Of a stretch of 64,000 nucleotides of DNA, positions 39,501 to 49,390 are shown in pieces (the first letter of the stretch is position 1; every line of letters starts with the position of its first letter). The position numbers were made by a program, and so were the translations under genes. The stretch is from assembly GCF_905220365.1 (NCBI RefSeq), contig NC_061124.1, forward strand, positions 932,501 to 996,500, given 5' to 3'. The notes beneath the pieces were generated by a model, which did not search any database, had not been told where the DNA came from, and worked only from the letters and a program-made list of their open reading frames with translations. The DNA comes from Vanessa cardui (lineage: Eukaryota > Arthropoda > Insecta > Lepidoptera > Nymphalidae).

Positions 39501-42500
39501 AGATATTAGTAGAATTAGCCCCCGTATGCTTGTCAAAGGGGAGACACGTCGGAAGCGTTTCACTCAATAGAAGTTGCAACCATCTTATTTCTCCCGCCTC
39601 AAATAATTTCCAAGTCAGTAATAAAATATGGATAATCCATTTTCAACTACACCAAGTCTGGAATTAACTGAACCGAATCGGGAAAAGTCGGGACTCAGAA
39701 CTAAAACGTCACGATCATAACTCTAGAAGTCGGAAGCGCTGGCCAGCGAGCTCCTACATACGATAGTCAGTCGAAGCGACGCGTGATGATGAATGCGTCC
39801 GTTTGAATATCCACTAAAAATATACTAAAATAGACATTGCAAATGACAACAAAAGCTTTAGTATTTTTATTTCCAAATGCAACGAACTGTTAGTTTATTT
39901 TATAACGTCATCAATCATATATTCATTCCTTTTTTAAATTTAATTCTTTTTGCACCAGGATAGATATATATTTACAAAAAGTGTGTCACTGGAGGATTTC
40001 TCGGTCGAAAAATCGTCTGTAACAGCCCGGAATCTGACAGCAATCTATATCTTAAAAAAATAGGTAAAAAACCTATTCCTGAACTCCTACCGGTGACAGA
40101 TGTGCCATCCTATACAATTTTAAAATTTGGGAAAATAATTATGCTCTTGTGTTCAGATCTGTTCGCGCACTAAGCTGATCTCCCTGAAGAGTGTCACTTC
40201 CACATTTATATTTCGATAACAACAATCTTTTTGGAACTGTTCTGTACTGCTACTCAATTTAACTCTGTAACTATAGCACGGAGCTCAGCATACTCGCTGC
40301 GTACGCAAGTAACTAAATAACTAATTGACAAGTATGTTTACTTTACCTCTATATATTTTAAGTTAAGAATGGTAATTTAATTTTACTTTGTCCAAACGTT
40401 GAATGGTACAGTAAGTTTCTAAATGTCCCAGCTGCATGTTATATATGGCAGACTTTCATTTAATACTTGGTGGTACAGTTTTGTGTAAGACTGTCTATGT
40501 ACCACACTCACTACATAATCCATAACCGAGCATCAATATCTTCACTTTTGTTGTTTTTTGGATGGATGGATATATTTACTATATTTACCCTGCCTTGCTT
40601 TTATTAAACATCACTAACCGTTAGTGCACAAGGAAAATAACATCTTAGTTCCTGACATTGGCGATGCAAGGCATGGTAAATATTGACAATAGCGATATAA
40701 GAATAGTGATTTTGTCTATGGCTGGTTACCCTTATCAAAGCGCACCATAACTTAGTTAGAAAAGAGTTAGTTACTTAGTTACTTGGTGGTAGGGCTTAGG
40801 CCGTCTGGCTAGGTACCACCCACTCACCAGTTATTCTACCGCCAAATAACAGTACTCAGTATTGTTTTGTTCCGGTGTAAAGGGTGAGTGAGCCAGTTTA
40901 ACTACAGGCACAAGGGACATAACATCTTAGTTCCCAAGGCTGGTGGCACATTGACGATGTAAGGAATAGTTAATATTTCTTACAACGTCATTGTCTATTG
41001 ATGATGGTGACCACTCACCATCAGGTGGCCCATATGCTCGTCCGCCAACTTATACCATAAAAAAAGAATGTTTTTAAATCCAAGGATCTGAAGAAAACGG
41101 TTCATTTTAAAGGTCTTTAAAATTGTTTTAATTAGCATCTGCTTCAATATTAATTTATTATTTAATATCCCGCCATTTATTCACAATCCGTCAAATGTTG
41201 CCAGGTTCCGCAATAAATCAACACACTAATAACAGCGACTGCGACAATAACTCACTACAATAATAGAGGAGCTGTAGGCAACATTATATCGTGACCGTGA
41301 AATGTCACGTAAGTCCATAAAAACTTTGATAGTGTTGCCATATGACATTAATTGTTTAATAAAAAGTAAAACGCAGTTTATAGTTCCATCGTTACAAATA
41401 TCTTCAATTTTAATTAAATTATCGGTTCAAATTCGGAAAATAATTACTGAATTTTCCTATGAATTGTTGTTTGTAAATAATTTCGTTCAACGATAAAGCA
41501 ATACAAATCAAAATCAAATTCAAAATAAACTTTATTCAAGTAGGCTTTTATAAGCACTTTTGAATCGTCACTTTACAATTAAGTGAAGCTACCACCGGTT
41601 CGGAAAGTAGATTCTACCGAGAAAAACCGACAAGAAACTCAGTCACAATGTGGAATGGTGGACTGACAAATGACCAGTCTGATGGTAAGAGACCTGAAGT
41701 TGTGCTGCAAGAAATAATACGCCAACAACCTTGGGCTCTCCCCTCCTATGCACGGACTCCCGTCCTCTGTGCATGTCGTTGCACTGGATCATTCGCTCTT
41801 GAAATCCGATCATAACAATTCATTTTATTAGTGTAAGTAACTGTTTGGCTGTATAATACATCATGATTGACTGAAATCTCATCCAAACCCTAGTAGTTTC
41901 ACAGACGCGTCTGTCCAAGGTCTACGTAAGTAAATATTACGTGATGGAAGATATTCTGCCACATGTGTGTCCACTAACATGCATTTAGCGACCTCCAAGA
42001 GGTTAGACGCTCTTTGTTTAACAGTTAGACAACTTTTATTTCTTATTGTATTACTCAACAATACTTCTTACTACACTGTGTTCCTTAAATTTAATTATTT
42101 TCTTCTGTATAATCTATGTAATGTATGTGTGCAGCAAAATAAATGGTTTAAATGTTTCTTCGTATTATAAGTATGTACAATATTTAAAATAAAATGCGAA
42201 ATCAACAATGTATCAAAATATAATACTTTGTATACAATATTAAACGCAATATTGAAACGCGTTTAATTTAAACAACAATTCTGCATCATTAAAATGTGTA
42301 GTAATTTAGAAGCAAATATATCGTATAATTTAGAGAAGTAAGCGAACAAACAAATAGACGAGAAAAGCGACTTGAAGCAATAAGAATGAATACATAACAT
42401 TTAGTTATTTACAAGTCTTAACTTCTCAACTGATATACTGAAAGCACATAGCTCGACACATGGACACGAGTAAAAAAAGCACAAAGTCAAAGTCAAAAAT

Positions 42501-45500
42501 CTTTATTCAAAATAGAAGTGTTTACACTTTCTTATTGATTGTCGATAATCTACCACCGGTTCGGAATATAATACCTCAGACCTGAGAAGAACCGGCGAAA
42601 GAATATGTTTATTGTTGTAAATTTATAATTTACAACAATAAACATATTCTTGTTATTTGAAACAGCCTGGAGGCGATCATCTCATTCCCAAGATGTGCAG
42701 TCAACATCCTTTAGCATATAAAATACCTATAAAGTACCCCACCTGTAGGAGAAGCCGCGAGTGTAAAATATTTATACTTACACGACTTTTAAGTGTATTA
42801 TCCAATGAATATCGATTTATATCGGTTTTCAATTGGAACACCTTCGAAATTTAAATCTAGGGAAATCCCACTCGAAGTATGACGTAACAATCCCGAAAAT
42901 ATGACGCAAACTGTCACCGTGTCGAACGTCGACGAATCGAAGCGTTCGAATCCAACATTAGCCAGAAATCCGCTACACTGTTCTTCTTGACCTACTTTAC
43001 AGAAGCGAACCGATCCGACCAATACTCGTATTGTTCAAGGCATCGAACGCATCGACTGACGACAGCGTTTTCTACTCTTATCTTTCCATTTCGTTGCGTA
43101 CTTGCTCGAGCATCGTTACATTACCTGTTGCATACGAGACGATGGCATCCACGTCGTAAGCAACTAGTGGAGATGGATCCGTTAAATATAGAGTTCACTA
43201 TAGAGAGGGTTTCGCTCTTATTATTGTGTTAGGTATACAGAAGATCTAATGAAAAGATGGTCTGTCTTGTGAGCAAGCTTCAGTCAAATATGGAACTCAG
43301 AGAGAAAAAAAAATTATAAAAGTAATTTATACTTCAATTATTTTTCAATCGAAAAATATTATTTCCTATAAAATCGATGCACAATAATTATCTTTTATAT
43401 AGTAGTTTTTTGTTTGCCACATGGGCCTGTCAGCAATTTGGCTGTCTAGCACATGGGCCGTCTGATATCACCATCACCAATAGATAGGAACGTCATAATA
43501 ATATTAATCATTTTTTATTACACCGATACGTCTTGAAACTCAGGAACTAAAATATTTCTGCTTGTGCCTGTAGGTACACTGGCTCACCCATTTAAAGAAT
43601 ATATGAATACATAGTGGGAATTAACCAAACGGGATTGCACAAAGCACTACGACAAAGTTTACATAACGCTGAATATTAAAAAAAATTAAAATATATAAAC
43701 CTGAAATTAAATCATAAAAACATATGACTAAAAAGGAGATCAGTTCATTTAATGAAAAAATATTTAACAAAACTGTAATGACCAAATCTTTTGCAATTAG
43801 AACTCCTGTATTTAAATCCAATTTCATCACAATCAAAATGTCGTAACTACTTCTTCAAAAATATTTCTAGCAACATCAGCGGCAAGCACTCTCAATATTT
43901 CAAGTTCTTATTTTAAATATATGTATATTGTAGAATGTAAGAGAAAACGTGACTCAACCCTCCGAGTAGAGGATTCCACCAATCCACTGTAAAGCATAAT
44001 AACTTAAACGTGATATCAAGCATTCAAGAGAACAACAGAAAAGGGCATATAAGCCATGACTATTTCAGAGGCAAAACACGAACATTCGTAATGTTCCTTA
44101 CAAACTATTAAAGAAGCTAACGCCATCTATCGGCGATGAAGGAATAATTAGTACATCTTTCGCTACGGTGATTTTTGAAACGGCAGCTAATATAAATGCA
44201 GCCACTAAACATTCGCGTTGAAAGTGTAATGCTACAAATCCATAAACTTTTGCTTTACGAGGCCGTCTAGCCAAATATATTTATTGATCGCTACACTATT
44301 GCATTTACGACTTTATTTTTAAAGCACGAATGTTTAATTTTAATTAAATCATTCGGTAAATATTTTTTATTACATGATCGGTTATGGACTCGGAATTTAT
44401 AAACGACTCGAATAATGTTGTTATTTTATGACTGTAAATAATTTAGCTTTATAATACAAATATTATATTAGAGAATATATATTATGGCTATCTAATATAA
44501 TTATGATCTTTTTGACGAACGTTTCCGATTTCTAAGTGACCATTTTCAAATGAGATTGAGTATTTGCGTTCTTATTTTGTACAATTAGAATTTGAATTAA
44601 TTACATCAATCTACACGAAATCAGGTGCTAATATTTTACCGGATTTCTTTGGTAAAATCAAAACAAACCTATAGATAACTTTATTTACGCACAACTGTAA
44701 GAATGCCGTTTAAATCACTAATAATTTAAATTTGATTCAATTGTCCCCAGGCGATGCTGTTTTACGCTCCGCGCTGGCTGTGGAAATCCTGGGAGGGGGG
44801 AAAGATCCGGGCGCTGATGATGGACCTTGATGTGGGCGTCTGCACAGAGATAGAGAAGAAGACGAAGAAGAAACTCATACTGGACTACTTGTGGGAGAAT
44901 CTCCGCTACCACAACTGGTGGGCCTACCGCTACTACTTGTGTGAAGGGCTCGCTCTTATAAACGTTATAGGTGAGATTTACATAAATATATTTAATATAC
45001 ATGTGTGTATGTATATATAACCTATATAAGCTTAGATAATTAATTTTTCTAAAATTATGTTCCAAACTGGGAATTATTGAGGAAATTATGCTATAACATT
45101 CTTGCAGCATCTCCACGCGGGCATGATTTGTACAGCAACTAATTTCTTAATTCTTATTTAGATATACTCATTGAAGCTTTCGCTTTTTGTGTAAATAAAT
45201 TAGGACATAACATTGATGAAAAGCTATAATAAGTGCGTGTCTTCTGCATCGTAAAATTTCTAATATATATGTACACATTTAAAATCAATTTTATTAAAAT
45301 AATGAATATAATAGATAAAATACGATAAGGCGTTACTTCATTAAAATTTAGATTAATTTTAAGAGAATATGCAATACTAAGAAAAGTACATAAGTTTCTG
45401 CTCAGCGTTTATTTATTAAATAATTAATTTAAACAGACATAATATATAATTAATTTATATATTATGTCTGTTTTTCGTCATAAATAATCTCTATGAAAAA

Positions 45501-47998
45501 TAAAGTATCAGTCAATATTCTTTGATTGGTCAATCTGTCTCGAAATCTGAACTCAAACAGTCCGCAATTGTTTTTTTTAATAAAAAAATGTACGTGAAGT
45601 ATAATTCTCAGAGGCCTGGTGTTGTTATTTAATTCAATATGTGATTTACAATGGCTGCACTAGTTGGTGATTCAGGGCGACGCCCGCGACAGATGGCTTA
45701 CTGATATTTCATTTTGTGAAAACGCTAGGCCATGAAATTATAGGTTATGCGATATTTATTTAATTTAAATTTACTTCAAATCATTCACATAAAAGACATA
45801 TATTTTAAACACATATTTGCATGCATGCATAATTATATCTGTTAAAAGAACATGCAAGAAATCAAAATACTACATATAATTAAAATTATAGAAAGGCACG
45901 GACGCAACCTCCTTTCTCCTTGGAGATTTAATTTTTTGATAATGTATCATTTCTGAATAACGCAAAATAATAAAATCTATATAAAAAATACTTCTACATT
46001 CTAGCATCTAAAGTCGTTTATTTAGAATAGTAACTGTTCTGGGTTATATGTAAACGGGTGCAATGCTGATACTAAATATACAACAGATTTTTTCTTGTTT
46101 CTTTAATATATTGTCCATGTATTATATACAAAAACCTTCCTCTTGAACTACTCAATCTATTAAAAAACCGCATTAAAATCTTTTGCGTAATTAAAGATCG
46201 AAGCATACATAGGGACAGCCAGCGGTAAGCGACTTAGTTTTATACTATGTAATGATAATGATTATAGCACCTTATTAAACTATTCATCAAAAAAAAATCA
46301 AAAAAAAAATTAAAGTAATCTTTATTCAAGTGGGCTTTTACAAGCACTTTCGAATCGTCAATTAACAATTAAGTGAAGCTACCATCAAAGGGTCTCTTCG
46401 ATAACATTTATTTCTAAGATAGCTTAGTTACAAATCGCTGTATTCCTAGCCACAACCTTGTAGGGACAGCATGGGCAGCAAATTTGGCCTCGCTGAAGGG
46501 ATCTGTTTTTGTTATTGAAAACCCTAGCGGAAGTACGGCAATACATTGAAAATAATAACTTTTACCTTCAATAATATGTGGACATTCATAATAATAGAAT
46601 ATTGTTTTCCCATTGCATGCAACGAATATCATTACATAGTATAAAACAAAGTCCCTTACTGCTTCTGTCCCTATGGATCTTTAAAATAACGCAACGTATT
46701 TTGATGCGGTTTTATTTAAAACATAAAGTGTTTCGAGAGGTAGCTTTTTTGCATGTTTGAAGTTTCTAATGTCGATGTCGTAAATAAAAAAAATCTGTTG
46801 GATTTTTAGTAGCAGCATTGCACCCGTGCGAGGGTGTGGCGGATCGCTAGTATATCTATATATACGTAATACTTAAAATTTTATTTCCTCGACGCGTTGA
46901 CACAATGAAATCTGATATTTCTTACATTCATTTATCTTTTCTAAATATAATGTATAAGTTTTCGTAACTAAGTCAACTTTGTAATTCAATGTATACAAAG
47001 AGGCTCTTCATATATTGCAAAATAAAACACTTAAGCTCTTTTATTTTAAATTGTTTCAGGGCAAATGTTTCTAATGAACCGCTTCTTCGACGGCGAGTTC
47101 ATGACCTTCGGTCTGGACGTGATCGCCTACATGGAGTCCGACCAAGAGGACCGGATAGATCCTATGATCTACATATTTCCAAGGTAAATAAGAGCTTCAT
47201 AGTGACTGATTACTGACAATTAATACAACATACCTACCATCAAATTATATTTAAATTATTAAAGTATATCATAGCAATGTTTGAAATATATATACATATA
47301 ATAAAATTTTGAGTGTCTGTTTGTAATATTAAAATAGCCCATTTTTACTCAATTCATATGTATGTATGAACGGTACAGATACCAAAATAAATTTTTTGTA
47401 AGTTTGTCTGTTTGCCAGCTAATTGCTGGAACGGTTGGACCGATTTTGACGGGTCTTTAACTGGCAGATAACTGATATAATAAGGAGTAACTTAGGCTAC
47501 GATAATATTTGTATTTGTTAAATTAAACAAGGTCGCGGACACAGCTAGTACTAAATAAATATGAATAACAAAAAACTATTTTCCCATTTCAGGATGGTCA
47601 AATGCACATTATTCAACAAGTTCGGGTCTTCCGGCGAGGTGGAGCGACACGATGCGCTCTGCATCTTGCCGCTGAACGTCGTCAACGAGAAGATTTACAT
47701 ATTCCTCTGGTTTTGGTTCGTCATACTCGGCACCCTCACCTTCATCACTCTCGTCTATCGGATCGTCATCATCTTCTCGCCGCGCATGCGCGTCTACATG
47801 ATGAGAATGCGCTTCAGACTGGTGCGGAGGGACAACGTCGACACTATCGTTCGGCGAAGTAAAATGGGTGATTGGTACTTGCTGTACATCCTCGGAGAGA
47901 ACCTCGACTCCGTGATATTCAGAGACATAATGCACGAGTTCGCCAATAAGCTGAACCACAACTACCAGCACCACATTCACGGCGTCCCGGACGCGTGA
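27219..47998 (+). CDS. shakB: Innexin shaking-B (inx8), gap-junction protein; complete spliced gene
   Basis: Coding exons: 27219-27590, 44751-44970, 47060-47183, 47593-47998. Junction phases 0, 1 and 2 match and all introns are GT-AG, giving 373 residues, the usual innexin length. Innexins form hexameric hemichannels and gap junctions; Drosophila shakB makes electrical synapses of the giant-fibre escape circuit. Seen in the protein: innexin N-terminus MLDVFRGLKN; four membrane segments near 28-46, 115-134, 180-203 and 274-300; the family signature YYQWV at 113-117; two Cys in each extracellular loop (54 and 69; 243 and 262); the conserved ILPLNVVNEK block. Similarity to remembered Drosophila ShakB is very high throughout (NRFFDGEF, SPRMRVYMMRMRFR, RRSKMGDW), clearly more than to inx1, inx2 or inx3. 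The short C-terminal tail (HNYQHHIHGVPDA) differs most. Alternative first exons known for the fly gene were not found here. Confidence 0.95.
31055..31150 (-). repeat. Interspersed repeat C, 3' fragment
   Basis: ATTGGCGGACGAGCATATGG and CCACCTGATCGTAAGTGGTC are the reverse complement of the distal end of the family-C copies. Confidence 0.7.
32660..32730 (-). mobile_element. Scrap of LINE 3' end (family A)
   Basis: GATCAAAATCAAAATGGAAC, then AAGTAGGCTCATAAAATCAC and TTTTGAATAATCATTT, match the outermost part of family A only. Confidence 0.5.
32834..33128 (+). mobile_element. tRNA-derived SINE, nearly full length
   Basis: A-box TGGCCCAGTGG and B-box-like GGTTCAAACCC sit about 40 bases apart, as in a tRNA gene. 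They are followed by the body (ATTCATCTCGTGCTGGAAAG, CACATGTGTGCCACTAAC) and a (GTT)n tail. This is a non-autonomous retroposon transcribed by Pol III. Within shakB intron 1, sense orientation. Confidence 0.85.
33575..33835 (+). repeat. Interspersed repeat C
   Basis: GGTGGTAGGGCTTTGTGC, GTTCCGGTTTGAAGGGTGAG, AACATCTTAGTTCCCAAGG and CATATGCTCGTCCGCCAACC occur in the standard order. Non-coding. Confidence 0.8.
35058..35135. repeat. 40-bp perfect palindrome preceded by a partial copy
   Basis: Bases 35096-35135 are a perfect inverted repeat without spacer (arm CCATGTATTGTTTAAATAAT). Bases 35058-35090 repeat the first 33 bases of it in direct orientation, 38 bases upstream. It could extrude as a cruciform. 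Origin unknown; perhaps a template-switch event or tip of a foldback element. Confidence 0.9.
36330..36600 (-). repeat. Interspersed repeat E
   Basis: It shares GAGTGTCTGTTTGTAAT, GGACCGATTTTGACGGGACTGG and TGATAAGGTGTAAGTTAGGC-type blocks with the copies at 47283-47560 and, reversed, inside the 9662-10932 duplication. Non-autonomous; class not determined. Confidence 0.65.
36824..36980 (-). mobile_element. tRNA-derived SINE, truncated
   Basis: The 3' half only: AACAATAACAGCTTGTAAAT, then CCACTGCGGGTTAGTGGAT, CACAATATGTGGCAGAATTT and CATATGCAGGTTTTCTCGAG. The tRNA head is missing. Confidence 0.6.
38687..38870 (+). mobile_element. tRNA-derived SINE, diverged
   Basis: GATGGCCGAATGTTTGGAAC (A-box region), GGGTTCAAACCCAG (B-box region) and ATTCATCTCGTGCTCAGTG are in SINE order. 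The distal body is decayed. Confidence 0.65.
40448..40740 (+). repeat. Interspersed repeat C, old copy
   Basis: TACTTGGTGGTACAGTTTTG, CAAGGAAAATAACATCTTAG and ATTGGCGATGCAAGGCATGG show the family order with many changes. It lies head-to-tail with a much better copy at 40785-41060. Confidence 0.55.
40785..41060 (+). repeat. Interspersed repeat C, well preserved
   Basis: It begins GGTGGTAGGGCTTAGGC, has TAGGTACCACCCACTCACC and TGTTCCGGTGTAAAGGGTG, and ends CCGCCAACTTATACC followed by an A-rich run. Confidence 0.8.
41505..41645 (-). mobile_element. Truncated LINE 3' end (family A)
   Basis: CTTTATTCAAGTAGGCTTT, AAGCTACCACCGGTTCGG and GAGAAAAACCGACAAGAAAC match the other family-A copies. Confidence 0.75.
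42484..42600 (-). mobile_element. Truncated 3' end of the intact-LINE subfamily
   Basis: Nearest in this window to the tail of the intact LINE: CTTATTGATTGTCGATAATC, CTACCACCGGTTCGGAATA and GAGAAGAACCGGCGAAAGAA match 55397-55472 more closely than they match other family-A copies. The outer end is a short GTCAAAGTCAAA repeat, like CAAACTCAAACTC at 55349. Confidence 0.75.
42601..42649. repeat. Perfect 23-bp-arm hairpin
   Basis: Arms 42601-42623 and 42627-42649 are exact reverse complements around TAT (arm start GAATATGTTTATTGTTGTAA). It directly abuts the truncated LINE end, so it may be a template-switch product of the insertion. Confidence 0.9.
43410..43600 (-). repeat. Interspersed repeat C, decayed
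   Basis: CACATGGGCCGTCTGATATC, ACCATCACCAATAGATAGG and CTGTAGGTACACTGGCTCAC are reversed family-C blocks; a GCCACATGGGCCTGTCAGC block appears twice-like at the edge. Confidence 0.5.
44751..44970 (+). CDS. shakB: shakB exon 2 (residues 125-198)
   Basis: Preceded by TTGTCCCCAG and followed by GTGAGA. It encodes AMLFYAPRWLWKSWEGGK, the cytoplasmic loop with EKKTKKKLILDYLWEN, and most of the third membrane helix. It ends in phase 1 within the Gly of NVIG. Confidence 0.95.
45431..45473. repeat. Hairpin with 19-bp perfect arms
   Basis: Arms 45431-45449 and 45455-45473 (AAACAGACATAATATATAA and its reverse complement) are separated by TTAAT. Within shakB intron 2. Confidence 0.85.
46296..46395 (-). 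mobile_element. Partial LINE 3' end (family A)
   Basis: CTTTATTCAAGTGGGCTTTT and AATTAAGTGAAGCTACCATC match the outer half of family A. Confidence 0.65.
47060..47183 (+). CDS. shakB: shakB exon 3 (residues 198-239)
   Basis: Begins after TTGTTTCAG and ends before GTAAAT. It encodes QMFLMNRFFDGEF and the start of the second extracellular loop up to DPMIYIFP. Phase 1 in, phase 2 out. Confidence 0.95.
47283..47560 (-). repeat. Interspersed repeat E filling shakB intron 3
   Basis: GAGTGTCTGTTTGTAAT, GGACCGATTTTGACGGGTC, AATAAGGAGTAACTTAGGC and AAGGTCGCGGACACAGCTAG. It occupies about two thirds of the 409-base intron (47184-47592) between exons 3 and 4. Confidence 0.7.
47593..47998 (+). CDS. shakB: shakB exon 4 (residues 239-373, stop)
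   Basis: Begins after CCCATTTCAG with the last base of the Arg239 codon and ends TGA at 47996-47998. It encodes the rest of the second extracellular loop (Cys243, Cys262), the fourth helix (IYIFLWFWFVILGTLTF) and the cytoplasmic tail with RRSKMGDWYLLYILGENLD. GC-rich relative to all flanks. Confidence 0.95.
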
Positions 47999-48144
47999 CC
48001 TCCGATCCCAGGGTGGGTTTTCCACACGTGACTGACGTCGTTGCAGCGCGACATGGACCCGCCCGTCTAAAGTGCGCTGGAACTCATCAAGTGTCTACAC
48101 ACTACAAAGAGAACGATCTCTTTGTTCGTATGTAAGCAAAATTA

Positions 48145-48400
48145 AAACGGGCTAAGTCAGCTGCCTTGCGGCACCCCTCGCCCAGGCCGGACTGTTATTA
48201 CGCGGAGTGTACGATAATATATCAAAGACTTGTTTAAAAGATACTCGTAATCGTACAGTGCAATTCTAAATATGCAATAAAATAATAAATTGTACTTAAT
48301 ATTTAAGAATGTGATCTCAGGATGAATCCTATCGAAAGCCTTATTGAAGTCGACAGTGACGGCTATCCCGTTAGAATAACTAGTGTTCAACTTTTAGAAG
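48145..48400 (-). mobile_element. Non-LTR reverse-transcriptase relic (palm fragment)
   Basis: On the - strand the frame 48390-48157 includes VDFNKAFDRIHPE (RT motif A, Asp present) and ends RPGRGVPQGS (motif B) followed by a stop. The spacing between the two motifs roughly fits a LINE palm. It lies 150 bases beyond the shakB stop on the opposite strand, possibly within the shakB 3' UTR. Clade not determined. Confidence 0.65.
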
Positions 48401-49237
48401 TATTTTTACTTGTAGTTTCGCTGCTCGTAGTAACTGTTTGTCAAGACCGCTTCGTTTTTTTCTACTCTAGCTAATATTCGAGAATAAGCACACAGATGGC
48501 ACATCGTTTATCTTTTACACGATTTCACACTTGCAAGGATTTGACAGACCAAGAAGGAATTAAAGCAATAATAAAGAAACTAATAAGTATTATAGCGTTA
48601 GTTATCGTAATTGGAAGATGCATTATATATAACGCATTGTATAGATACATGTATATGTTCTCGCTTTCATAGCTCTCGAGTCGGGCGTCCACTTTGGTCA
48701 TTTACTACTGACGTACTTACCTTTTGCGCGCCAAAAGACATTTTACGTTCAATTTAAATACAGTTAAAGGAAATGATTCTTATATTTATAGAATATAAGC
48801 AGCATCCATAAAACTAACACAATATACTGCTATATAAGTTCCTTTGTCGAAACGAAACCAGACAATCACTCATACGTGTTCAAGTAGTAAGTACGTTTAC
48901 GAAAGTGACTGACATTATGAAAATTGTAAAATAATTAAAAGATATGAATCGAACGTAAGTCCGTGTATCCTGGATTGCATTTGGATTATTTTGAAATGTA
49001 CATTAATGATTCCAAAATGGTTTAGAGTTTAGTATCGAGTTAGACGATGGTATAGTTGTGACTAACGCGTAAATCGTGTTAGAAAATGTAAAGTTGTTAA
49101 AAAGCTGTTGTGTTTATTAGTAGAGAATATTGTTAATATGACGGTTGTTTGTCTATAACGATTTAAAGGATAATGTGGCACCATCTTTACGATTGTTTTG
49201 TATTAATCGCAATGTTAGACGTTAACTAGAATCCTTT

Positions 49238-49304
49238 AATTATAATACCCAAAATGTTCGCTTTTAAATTCTTCCGAGATAATTATATTTTGGGTATCTT
49301 AATT
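49238..49304. repeat. Imperfect hairpin, 18-bp arms
   Basis: AATTATAATACCCAAAAT (49238-49255) pairs with ATTTTGGGTATCTTAATT (49287-49304) with two mismatches across 31 bases. Downstream of shakB. Confidence 0.6.
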
Positions 49305-49384
49305 ACGACCCTAGTACTGTTTAACATCACAACAAATTGTTTGTAGCTCTAAGCGTTCACTTTATAAATATTTATATCTAGTGA

Positions 49385-49390
49385 AATAAA
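49385..49390 (+). terminator. Possible distal polyadenylation signal of shakB
   Basis: AATAAA followed by a T-rich run, 1.4 kb beyond the stop codon. An earlier ATTAAA near 48140 is an alternative. There is no transcript evidence, so the choice is open. Confidence 0.25.

Larger units (their letters stand above)
27591..44750 (+). other. shakB intron 1 (17.2 kb), no coding sequence seen
   Basis: It begins GTAAGT and ends TTGTCCCCAG. The recognisable content is repeats: C (31055-31150, 33575-33835, 40448-40740, 40785-41060, 43410-43600), SINEs (32834-33128, 36824-36980, 38687-38870), LINE tails (32660-32730, 41505-41645, 42484-42600), repeat E (36330-36600) and hairpins (32024-32051, 35058-35135, 42601-42649). 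The stretches 27591-31050, 33840-35050, 37000-38680, 38880-40440 and 43610-44750 hold nothing I can name, apart from CpG-richer patches at 37605-37690 and 42880-43080. An intron of this size in a neural gene could hold enhancers, but none was identified. Confidence 0.8.
44971..47059 (+). other. shakB intron 2
   Basis: GTGAGA to TTGTTTCAG. It holds a 19-bp-arm hairpin (45431-45473), a LINE-tail scrap (46296-46395) and a repeat end (46795-46850, GTGCGAGGGTGTGGCGGATC). Confidence 0.85.

Noticed and set aside
42987..43232. 81-codon frame in a CpG-rich patch
   Set aside because: Composition explains it; no domain, and the frame is interrupted immediately upstream.
44718..45116. 132-codon frame antisense to shakB exon 2
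   Set aside because: Shadow of the exon extended into AT-rich intron.
47602..48025. Frames overlapping shakB exon 4 in other registers
   Set aside because: Low-complexity His/Arg- or Asp/Val-rich shadows of the exon.
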